A stretch of 11,903 nucleotides of DNA from Firmicutes bacterium UBA4874. GTDB lineage: Bacteria; Bacillota; Clostridia; Caldicoprobacterales; DTU083. Positions within the stretch are counted from its first letter, which is position 1, and every line of letters starts with the position of its first letter. Below are positions 1 to 6,696 of the stretch, piece by piece. The notes under the pieces were generated by a model that made no database searches, had not been told where the DNA came from, and saw only the letters and a program-made list of their open reading frames with translations. The stretch is from contig DHDO01000005.1 of assembly GCA_002399435.1 (NCBI GenBank), positions 14,162 through 26,064 of the forward strand. The letters are read 5' to 3'. The position numbers and the translations under genes were made by a program.

Positions 1-591
1 GGTGAAAAAATCAAGGAATTTGAAAAAACCGGATCCCATACGTTCCTCTTTGGATATGAGGAAAGCTATGGCTATCTGACCGGGGATTTTGTCCGCGACA
101 AGGATGCGGTCATTGCGTCCATGCTGATCTGTGAAATGGCTGCCTGGTACCGTTCCAGGGGGATGAATCTGTATGACGGTTTGGTTTCTCTCTGGGAGAG
201 ATACGGATATTTCAGGGAAACACTGAAATCCATTCAGATGACCGGCAAGGAAGGTATGGAAAAGATTACGGCCCTGATGGACCATCTTCGGGAAAACAAG
301 CCGGATACCGTTGCCGGTGTGCCGGTTGTCCGGGTTGAGGATTATCTGACAGGTAAGGCCGTGGATGGGAAGACAGGCCAGGAGTCGAAGCTGACCCTGC
401 CGGTGTCCAATGTCCTGAAGTTCTGGCTGAAGGATGGATCATGGTTCTGTGCCAGGCCGTCCGGTACGGAGCCCAAGGTAAAGCTGTATTTTTCCGTGAC
501 AGGAAACAGCCTGGAGGATGCCAAAGCAAAGGACAAGGCTCTGATTGATGCAGTGTATCGTCTGGTACAGCCGGAAGCGGGCCATATTTAA
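1..591 (+). CDS. pgm: Phosphoglucomutase/phosphomannomutase, C-terminal part (5' truncated by window edge)
   Basis: The gene is open from base 1 in frame 1, and 196 residues are visible before the TAA. Visible residues 17-25 (FGYEESYGY), followed by LTGDFVRDKD, match the sugar-binding loop of the alpha-D-phosphohexomutase superfamily. Residues 152-159 (RPSGTEPK) are the phosphate-binding loop of the C-terminal domain 4. Members interconvert hexose 1- and 6-phosphates through a phosphoserine in an N-terminal loop, which lies outside this window. The FGYEES form and the long last domain fit the roughly 570-residue Firmicute alpha-phosphoglucomutase (PgcA-like) type better than GlmM. Whether glucose or mannose is preferred cannot be told from this part. 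The next gene starts within 15-30 bp, so co-transcription is likely. The protein is cytosolic. Confidence 0.93.
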   Translation, partial: GEKIKEFEKTGSHTFLFGYEESYGYLTGDFVRDKDAVIASMLICEMAAWYRSRGMNLYDGLVSLWERYGYFRETLKSIQMTGKEGMEKITALMDHLRENKPDTVAGVPVVRVEDYLTGKAVDGKTGQESKLTLPVSNVLKFWLKDGSWFCARPSGTEPKVKLYFSVTGNSLEDAKAKDKALIDAVYRLVQPEAGHI

Positions 592-617
592 CATGAGATA
601 AGAGGGTGGAGGAGATA

Positions 618-2390
618 TTGGGCAAGAAGAAAATGTTCCGTACATTTCTTTCCTATTACAAACCGCACTTGATGCTGTTTGTGCTGGATATGATCTGTGC
701 ACTTGCCATTTCGTTGATTGATCTTTATTTTCCCATGGTGACCAGGGAAGTGGTGGGGAAGGTTCTGCCTGCCGGGAAAGTGGACTTGTTCTGGAGGTTT
801 ATCGGTATTCTGATCTCCATGTATATGGTTCGTACCGGATTTCAATATATTGTAAGTTACTGGGGGCATATTCTGGGGGTCCGGATGGAGTATGATATGC
901 GCAGGGATCTGTTTTCCCATCTGCAGACCCTGCCTTTCCGGTTCTATGACAAAAACCGGACAGGTCATCTCATGTCCAGAATGGTGAATGATCTGAATGA
1001 GATTTCAGAGCTGTCGCATCATGGACCGGAGGATTTGTTCCTGTCCCTGGTTATGCTGATCGGATCGTTCTTTATGCTGATCACCGTGGAATGGCGGCTG
1101 GCGCTCATTGTATACCTGATCATTCCGGTAATGATCTGGTTTGCCATGAAGTACCGGAAACGGATGAACCGGGCTTTCAAGACCATGAGAGTAAAGCTGG
1201 CAGATGTGAATGCGCAGCTGGAAAGCAGCATCTCCGGTATCCGGGTTTCCAAGTCCTTTACCAATGAGGAATACGAGAAGGATAAGTTTGGAGAAGGAAA
1301 TCAGCAGTTCCGTGATTCAAAATATGTGTCCTATAAAAATATGGCGGTTTTTGAAACCGGAATAGAATACTTTTCCAGTATGCTGAATGTGGTTGTCGTT
1401 GCAGTCGGTGGGTATTTTATTTATAGGGGACAGATGGAGACGGCGGACCTTTTGGCGTTTATCATGTATGTGGGGGTATTCTTGCAGCCCATCCGCCGGC
1501 TGGCAAACTTCATGCAGCAGTTTGAGTCGGGAATGACCGGCGTGGAGCGGTTCTGCGAGATTATGGAGATCCAGTCCGATATCGTCGATGCGCCGGATGC
1601 AAAAGAACTGAAAAATGTTCATGGGGATATCGAGTTTGATCATGTCAGCTTTTCCTATGACGGCAATGAAAAGATTCTGAAGAATATCAACATCGCCATC
1701 CCGTCCGGCAAGACCATTGCCCTGGTCGGGCCTTCCGGCGGCGGAAAAACCACCCTGTGCCACCTGATACCCCGTTTTTATGAGGTGAAGGACGGTGTGA
1801 TCCGGATCGATGGCAGCGACATCAGGAGTTATACCCTGAAATCCCTGCGTCAGAACATCGGGCTGGTTCAGCAGGATGTGTTCCTGTTTGCCGGAACCAT
1901 AAAGGAGAATATCCTGTACGGCAAGGTGGATGCGACGGAGAAAGATCTGATTCAGGCTTCAAAAAATGCCAATATCCATGATTTTATCATGAGTCTGCCC
2001 GATGGGTACGATACCCAGGTGGGAGAACGGGGGGCGCGTCTTTCCGGCGGACAGAAGCAGCGGATTTCCATTGCACGGGTTTTTCTGAAAAATCCTCCGA
2101 TCCTGCTGCTGGATGAAGCGACCTCCGCACTGGACAATGAGACGGAAATCCGGATTCAACAGGCGCTGGATCACCTGTCCAAAGGACGAACCACACTGGT
2201 GATCGCCCACAGGCTGTCCACCATCAAGAATGCGGACCGTATCCTGGTCCTGACGGAGGATGGAATCGCCGAGCAGGGGACCCATGAAGAGCTAATGGAG
2301 TTGGGAGGGCTCTATTCCGAGCTTTACCAGGCTCAGTTCCGGGAGTATACTCCGGAAGAATCCGATATCCATCCGGATCCGGTCAGTTAG
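618..2390 (+). CDS. ABC transporter, fused permease and ATP-binding protein (exporter half-transporter)
   Basis: This is a typical MsbA/LmrA-type half-transporter that would work as a homo- or heterodimer in the membrane. Numbering from the GTG at 606, hydrophobic segments lie near residues 20-44, 62-84, 138-158, 162-180, 252-275 and 283-300 (type I exporter fold). The ATPase domain follows: Walker A GPSGGGKTT 375-383, Q-loop Q423, signature LSGGQKQR 479-486, Walker B ILLLDE 499-504 and switch H535. All catalytic residues are intact. Start choice: the GGAGG at 608-612 fits the TTG at 618 (5-nt spacer). The in-frame GTG at 606 has only weak pairing upstream, and the ATG at 633 is too far away. 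The substrate cannot be read from the sequence; drug, lipid or peptide export are all possible. There is no second half-transporter gene next to it, which suggests a homodimer. Confidence 0.93.
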   Translation: MGKKKMFRTFLSYYKPHLMLFVLDMICALAISLIDLYFPMVTREVVGKVLPAGKVDLFWRFIGILISMYMVRTGFQYIVSYWGHILGVRMEYDMRRDLFSHLQTLPFRFYDKNRTGHLMSRMVNDLNEISELSHHGPEDLFLSLVMLIGSFFMLITVEWRLALIVYLIIPVMIWFAMKYRKRMNRAFKTMRVKLADVNAQLESSISGIRVSKSFTNEEYEKDKFGEGNQQFRDSKYVSYKNMAVFETGIEYFSSMLNVVVVAVGGYFIYRGQMETADLLAFIMYVGVFLQPIRRLANFMQQFESGMTGVERFCEIMEIQSDIVDAPDAKELKNVHGDIEFDHVSFSYDGNEKILKNINIAIPSGKTIALVGPSGGGKTTLCHLIPRFYEVKDGVIRIDGSDIRSYTLKSLRQNIGLVQQDVFLFAGTIKENILYGKVDATEKDLIQASKNANIHDFIMSLPDGYDTQVGERGARLSGGQKQRISIARVFLKNPPILLLDEATSALDNETEIRIQQALDHLSKGRTTLVIAHRLSTIKNADRILVLTEDGIAEQGTHEELMELGGLYSELYQAQFREYTPEESDIHPDPVS

Positions 2391-2433
2391 GGTCTCCAGT
2401 AAGCAATAACAGACGACGGGGAGGGGATTGCCT

Positions 2434-3042
2434 TTGAAGGATTATATGTCGGCAGGGAAATCCGCTGAGCAGGAACGAGTGATCAAACGATCCCGGTTCA
2501 TCGGCAGAACCTATCTCATTTCGTCCGAAGAGGAAATCCCTCTGTCCCTGGAAGACAGCAGAAAGCGTTATCCGGGAGCCACACATTACTGTTATGGAGC
2601 AGTTGTGGGAGCGGACGGACTGATCCGCCGTTTTTCCGACGACGGGGAACCGGGCGGCACTGCCGGCATGCCGATCCTGCAGGTTCTGATGCGGAAAGAG
2701 CTGAGAAATACACTGGTTGTTGTGGTACGCTATTTCGGCGGAATCAAACTGGGAGCAGGAGGCCTGATCCGGGCATACAGCGGCACGGCTTCCGATGCGA
2801 TCCGAAAAGCCGGTACGGTAAAGGTGGCATACAGCAGCCGGGGCGTTCTGACCATCGACTACCGTTTGCTTGGAAGTGTGGAAAATTTTCTCCGCCGTGA
2901 AGGGATCTCCATACAGGAAGTTCAATATGGGAAAGAGGTTCAGATGCAGATCCTTACCCGCCAGGATTGGGACAGTGTGGCGAGCCGGCTGACGGATCTC
3001 TGCAGAGGAAACGTGCGGATCCGGCGGGCAGAGGGAACATGA
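2434..3042 (+). CDS. yigZ: YigZ/IMPACT family protein (UPF0029)
   Basis: The protein has about 202 residues, normal for bacterial YigZ. Numbering from the TTG at 2428, the family signatures are clear: HYCYGAVV near 53-60, [10 protein letters not shown] at 71-80, and [19 protein letters not shown] near 99-117. The N-terminal IMPACT domain is followed by a smaller C-terminal ferredoxin-like domain (DUF1949 type). The biochemical role in bacteria is not settled; the eukaryotic relative IMPACT regulates the GCN2 kinase, and nucleic-acid or ribosome-linked roles have been suggested for YigZ. Start choice: GGGGAGGGG at 2418-2426 sits about 7-9 nt from the TTG at 2434 but only 1-3 nt from the TTG at 2428, so 2434 is preferred. 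The gene lies 43 bp after the ABC gene. Its last 14 or so residues are encoded by a sequence repeated just downstream. Confidence 0.92.
   Translation: MKDYMSAGKSAEQERVIKRSRFIGRTYLISSEEEIPLSLEDSRKRYPGATHYCYGAVVGADGLIRRFSDDGEPGGTAGMPILQVLMRKELRNTLVVVVRYFGGIKLGAGGLIRAYSGTASDAIRKAGTVKVAYSSRGVLTIDYRLLGSVENFLRREGISIQEVQYGKEVQMQILTRQDWDSVASRLTDLCRGNVRIRRAEGT
2986..3029 (+). repeat. Direct repeat copy 1 (inside the end of yigZ)
   Basis: This 44-bp stretch recurs at 3048-3091 (offset 62 bp) with a single mismatch, C in this copy and T in the other. In the yigZ frame it encodes [14 protein letters not shown], close to the yigZ C-terminus. Confidence 0.95.
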
Positions 3043-3047
3043 GGAGA

Positions 3048-3091
3048 CGGCTGACGGATCTTTGCAGAGGAAACGTGCGGATCCGGCGGGC
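3048..3091 (+). repeat. Direct repeat copy 2 (between yigZ and araD)
   Basis: This is the second copy of the 44-bp repeat at 2986-3029, with 43 of 44 identical. The 62-bp offset is not a multiple of three, so this copy lies in the frame of the downstream araD gene. There it still reads [14 protein letters not shown], because the one mismatch (CTC to CTT) is synonymous. An ATG at 3039, overlapping the yigZ stop as ATGA, opens this frame and runs without a stop into araD. Confidence 0.95.
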
Positions 3092-3140
3092 TCCGGAAAA
3101 AGAAAATCAAAAATATATGGGAAGAGAGGGCGATTGGATC

Positions 3141-3833
3141 ATGTTGGAAGAACTGAAAAAGCAGGTTTGGGAGGCAAATCAGGAGCTTCCTGAAAGAGGC
3201 CTGGTTTTGTATACCTGGGGAAATGTCAGCGCTTTGGACCGGGGGAAAGGTTTGGTTGTCATAAAGCCCAGTGGTGTTTCCTATCGGGACATGAAGCCGG
3301 AGGATATGGTTGTGGTGGACCTGGACGGCAGGGCAGTGGAAGGGGAACTCCGGCCTTCCTCTGACCTGGATACCCATCTGGCCTTATATCGGAATTTCTC
3401 CGGTATCAACGGGATTGTCCACACCCACTCCACCTGGGCAACCATATGGGCGCAGGCCGGTATGGCGGTTCCCCCACTGGGAACCACGCATGCCGACTAT
3501 TTTTATGGAGAGATCCCCTGCACCCGCAGGATGACACGGGATGAGACCGGGGAAGGTTATGAGGAGAAGACCGGGCAGGTCATCCTGGAAGCGTTCCGTA
3601 CAGTGGATCCCCTTGCTGTCCCGGGAGTATTGGTTCACAGTCATGGGCCATTCTGCTGGGGGAAGGATGCCGGGGACGCCGTTTATCATGCCGTGGTGCT
3701 GGAGCAGCTGGCAAAAATGGCATATCACACGGTTTTGCTCAATCCGGATGTAACACCCATTGGCAGGGACCTTTTGGATCGGCACTTTCTCCGGAAGCAT
3801 GGTGCCAATGCCTATTATGGACAGGAGAAGTAG
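3141..3833 (+). CDS. araD: L-ribulose-5-phosphate 4-epimerase (AraD-like class II aldolase family)
   Basis: The 230-residue product matches E. coli AraD (231 residues) along its length. Shared blocks include the N-terminus [16 protein letters not shown] at 25-31, KPSGV at 42-46, and PSSD at 72-75, then IVHTH at 92-96 with zinc ligands H94 and H96. Further on come [17 protein letters not shown] with the third zinc-ligand candidate H168, and the C-terminal [12 protein letters not shown]. The enzyme interconverts L-ribulose 5-phosphate and D-xylulose 5-phosphate by a retro-aldol step at a metal centre, feeding pentoses or ascorbate-type sugars into the pentose phosphate pathway. No araA or araB is present here, so the true substrate could be a related sugar phosphate. 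Start choice: ATG 3141 has GAGAGGG at 3124-3130 (10-nt spacer) and gives the family length. In-frame ATGs at 3117 and 3039 would add 8 or 34 residues. The gene converges with the hydrogenase gene on the other strand. Confidence 0.92.
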   Translation: MLEELKKQVWEANQELPERGLVLYTWGNVSALDRGKGLVVIKPSGVSYRDMKPEDMVVVDLDGRAVEGELRPSSDLDTHLALYRNFSGINGIVHTHSTWATIWAQAGMAVPPLGTTHADYFYGEIPCTRRMTRDETGEGYEEKTGQVILEAFRTVDPLAVPGVLVHSHGPFCWGKDAGDAVYHAVVLEQLAKMAYHTVLLNPDVTPIGRDLLDRHFLRKHGANAYYGQEK

Positions 3834-3939
3834 GAGAAGCCGGTTCGACGAGTAGATTTTATCATCGAAACGATGTCTGATACAAAAAAGCCGGAAAAAG
3901 CCGGAACCCAAAAAAACAGAGTGGAAAGAACAGAACGGA
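3834..3939. other. Convergent intergenic region with weak hairpins
   Basis: These 106 bp separate the stop codons of araD (+) and the [FeFe] hydrogenase gene (-). Seen here: a dyad CATCG-AAA-CGATG at 3863-3875, a short tandem AAAAAGCCGG repeat around 3885-3904, and a seven-A run at about 3910-3916 that gives a U-run on - strand transcripts. A weak stem AGAAC/GTTCT (3932-3936 with 3943-3947) followed by TTT straddles the - strand stop codon. None is a classical strong GC-rich terminator. Some weak two-way termination is possible. Confidence 0.4.
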
Positions 3940-5394
3940 TCAGTTCTTTTCAAATGTGCGGATGGCATCCCGGATTGTCTTTTCCATGGCTTCCCTGCCG
4001 TACTGATCCACCTCGGAGCTGTCCTTTGTCCCATGGGTCAGACAGGCAGGGCCGCCGATACATCCGCCTTCGCAGGCCATGCCTTCTATGAAGTTCTCCG
4101 GCAGGGCGTTTCGCGATGCCCTCAGCAATGCCTTTTTACAGGCATCAATCCCATCACAGGAAATAGGACGGTAGTCAAAACTTTCAAGGCCCTGTTCCTT
4201 CAGCGCCTGGCGGATGGCATCGGCGACCCCGCCGCTGCGTGCAAAAATTCTGCCGTAATAAGAGGCATTGTCCAGATCAATTTCCGGCAGGGAGGCCAGA
4301 TCAATATCCCTGCTGTCGATGAGTGCCTGCAGTTCTTCAAACGTCAGGACACAATCCACATAAGGGCGGACCGCTTCTTTCCGGGCCTCCATTTTTTTGG
4401 CGATGCAGGGACCGACAAAAATCACCTTTGCCGAAGGATCTGATTTTTTGATATATTTTGAAATCTCTGCCATGGGGGACAGATTACCGGAGATATCCTT
4501 CGTAAGCCCGGGAAATGCCTTCTCCATCAGCTTTACAAAGGCAGGGCAGCAGGAGCTGGTCAGAAATCCCTTTTCCGCCAGTTCCCTTGCTTCGGAACAG
4601 GCTACCAGATCGGCGCCCAGTGCTGCTTCCACCACCGTGTGGAAGCCCAGGGCCTTCATCCCGCTGATCACCTGACCAAGCCTGACATAACTGAATTGAC
4701 TGGAGATGGAGGGAGCCACCACGGCATATACCCTGTAAGCTTCGTTGTTCCGGCTCTTTTTCAGGATGTCGATGGCGTCAAGAATCAGGGACTTATCCAT
4801 AATGGCGCCAAACGGGCATCGGTTCACGCAGGCTCCGCAGGAAATGCATTTATCGTTGTCGATGGAAGCAGTCTTGTTTTCGCTCATATGGATTGCCTTT
4901 ACCTTGCATGCCTTTTCGCAGGGACGCTTGTTGTCGGAAATGGCGTTGTAAGGGCAGACGCCGGCACATCTTCCACACTCCACACATTTGTCCTTGTTGA
5001 TATGTGCTTTTTGGTTTTCCCCAAAGGTGATGGCATCCCGCCTGCATGCACCCATGCAGTAGTGGGCGATACATCCGCGGCAGGCGTCCGTTACTTCAAA
5101 TCCCCCCACCGGGCATTCGTCGCAGGCAATGTCAATGACTTCAACGATATTCGGGTTTTCCCGGCTGCCGCCGGTCGCCAGTTTGATGCGCTCCGCCACG
5201 ATGGCCCGTTCCTTGTAGATGCAGCAGCGCATCGTCGGCCTGGGACCTGGAACGATGATATTGGGAATGTCGCTGTAACATTCCAGCAGCCGGTCCTCAA
5301 ACGCGTGCCTGGCAACCTCCCGCAATACCTGGTATTTTAAATATTGAACACTTGTATCGAATTTTCTCTTTATCAACGGGACCCCACTTTCCAT
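3940..5394 (-). CDS. hydA2: Monomeric [FeFe] hydrogenase, group B-like
   Basis: The 484-residue product has an N-terminal cysteine-rich half and a C-terminal H-cluster domain. The N-terminal part has MRCCIYKERA (C57, C58) and CDECP (C91, C94), then C105/C108/C113/C117. Two ferredoxin motifs follow: C137-C140-C143-C147-P and C183-C186-C189-C193-P, with C159/C163 between them. The H-cluster loops are TSSCCPAF at 279-286 (L1), GPCIAKK at 328-334 (L2, Gly in place of the Met of classical MPC) and MACEGGCIGGP at 439-449 (L3). This is the pattern of group B (B1/B3) clostridial hydrogenases, thought to exchange electrons between ferredoxin and protons/H2 in the cytosol. No maturase genes (hydE, hydF, hydG) are in the window. 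ATG 5394 has only a weak ribosome site and an in-frame TAA just upstream; the TTG at 5376, preceded by AAGTGGGG, is an alternative start. It lies 129 bp after the phosphatase gene, as the last gene of the adhE-hydS operon. The symbol follows R. albus gene order and is an inference. Confidence 0.87.
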   Translation of the reverse strand: MESGVPLIKRKFDTSVQYLKYQVLREVARHAFEDRLLECYSDIPNIIVPGPRPTMRCCIYKERAIVAERIKLATGGSRENPNIVEVIDIACDECPVGGFEVTDACRGCIAHYCMGACRRDAITFGENQKAHINKDKCVECGRCAGVCPYNAISDNKRPCEKACKVKAIHMSENKTASIDNDKCISCGACVNRCPFGAIMDKSLILDAIDILKKSRNNEAYRVYAVVAPSISSQFSYVRLGQVISGMKALGFHTVVEAALGADLVACSEARELAEKGFLTSSCCPAFVKLMEKAFPGLTKDISGNLSPMAEISKYIKKSDPSAKVIFVGPCIAKKMEARKEAVRPYVDCVLTFEELQALIDSRDIDLASLPEIDLDNASYYGRIFARSGGVADAIRQALKEQGLESFDYRPISCDGIDACKKALLRASRNALPENFIEGMACEGGCIGGPACLTHGTKDSSEVDQYGREAMEKTIRDAIRTFEKN

Positions 5395-5523
5395 GATTTA
5401 TCGCTATCCATTGATTGCACTTTCCCCGCGAAAAAGCCACAATACCGTAAAAGAACAAAGGACTTCCTGGTTCGGAACGCCGCTGATTGCAACACGGCTC
5501 CGGCGGAATGCGTATTTGCATCA

Positions 5524-6696
5524 TCAATAATAGCGGACCTCTATTTTTTTCCCCATATGCTTCAGGCACTCCGCCAGCTCGTCGATCAGCCGCATCTTCA
5601 GGTTGAAATGGATGGGCAGATCGGGATTTTGATGAGCCGGGTTCACGGCCTTGCCTACGAAAAAGTGAATATCCGTGGCTTCTTCAAATAACATCCCGGC
5701 GATCCGGGAAGCGCCGTCCTTTTTCACACACCACTCGGTATAGCATCGGTTGTCCGCCAGACAGCTCTGCGCATAATGCAGCACCCGGTTGATGGTGATG
5801 ATTCCCTCCGTTACCAGATCGACGCCGTCTATTTTTGCAATAGGCGGAATATCCGAATCCACATAGTCGAACCCGATTCGGACATCCTTTCCCAGAAATT
5901 TGGCCGCCAGGGAAGAGGTTGTTCCGCCGCAGACAATATGTTTCCCTTCTTCGGAGAAGAAGCGGGACAACATCCTTTCATCGTCCCCGGGGTCCCGCGG
6001 AGGGCCGATCAGCAGACTCACTGTTTTCCGATTCCGGACCTTCAGGACGCCGATGGTCGTATCGTCTCCCGGCATACCTTCGTACAGGCGGTTGCAGACA
6101 TCCAGCAACAGGGTGGAGATGCTCCTGGCGCTGCGGCTCGCCTGATAGTGTTCCTCGATATATCGGATGATGTTTTCCCTCTGCCAGCCGAAATTCAGGG
6201 CATGGCCAACTCCCGCGTAAACGGCGCCGTCACTCATTATAACAAAAATATCGTCCTTTGTCAGGTCGATTTTGGACTGATAGATGATCTTCCCATCAAT
6301 CTCCACCCTGTCTCTCCGATATTCGTAATTTTCGCCGTTTCGCAGCATGATGACAGGGGGATTGTCGTATTGGATGATCTCCGCTTCCCGGTCGCCGGCG
6401 ATCCGGAGGATGGTGAAAGTGGAATAGGCAATCCCCCGTTTTTGACAAACCGGCAAAGTGGAGGCAATGGTGGAGACGCATTCCTCCAGACTCATGGAAT
6501 GGGCGATCATGGTAGAGATGATTTTAGCAGTCAGAGTGGAAAGAATACTGGCCTTGACGCCGGAACCCAGTCCGTCCGCCAGGACAAAGACCAGGGAGGG
6601 ATCCTCCTGTTCAATGGTTTCCACATGATCGCCGCAAAGCTGTTCTCCGTATTTGTTCAGACTGTTCCAGCCCATATCGATGCACAGATCATTCAT
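5524..6696 (-). CDS. SpoIIE/PP2C-type serine/threonine phosphatase with unassigned C-terminal domain
   Basis: The product has 390 residues. Residues 1 to about 222 form a PP2C/SpoIIE phosphatase domain. The metal-binding acidic residues are in place: GD at 22-23, LADGLGSG at 39-46 (D41), MSDGA at 154-158 (D156) and GDDTT at 210-214. Such enzymes remove phosphate from serine or threonine, often on anti-sigma-factor antagonists. Residues from about 225 to 390 form a second domain I do not recognise, with CGGTTSS at 256-262 and no membrane segment. The start codon overlaps the end of hydS by 8 bp, and an AGGAG lies about 10 nt upstream inside hydS, so translation is probably coupled. The TGA at 5524-5526 is directly followed by a second in-frame TGA. 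The context makes it the probable output or relay of the HydS sensor. Its target protein and opposing kinase are not in the window. Confidence 0.88.
   Translation of the reverse strand: MNDLCIDMGWNSLNKYGEQLCGDHVETIEQEDPSLVFVLADGLGSGVKASILSTLTAKIISTMIAHSMSLEECVSTIASTLPVCQKRGIAYSTFTILRIAGDREAEIIQYDNPPVIMLRNGENYEYRRDRVEIDGKIIYQSKIDLTKDDIFVIMSDGAVYAGVGHALNFGWQRENIIRYIEEHYQASRSARSISTLLLDVCNRLYEGMPGDDTTIGVLKVRNRKTVSLLIGPPRDPGDDERMLSRFFSEEGKHIVCGGTTSSLAAKFLGKDVRIGFDYVDSDIPPIAKIDGVDLVTEGIITINRVLHYAQSCLADNRCYTEWCVKKDGASRIAGMLFEEATDIHFFVGKAVNPAHQNPDLPIHFNLKMRLIDELAECLKHMGKKIEVRYY

Noticed and set aside
3863-3875. CATCG-AAA-CGATG hairpin as a terminator for araD
   Set aside because: No U-run follows on the + strand, and the loop is very small. 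It is kept only as a dyad in the intergenic description.
5478-5505. CGCCG/CGGCG stem between the phosphatase and hydrogenase genes as a terminator
   Set aside because: The stem is only 5 bp with an 18-nt loop and no following U-run on the - strand, so it does not support a transcription end there.
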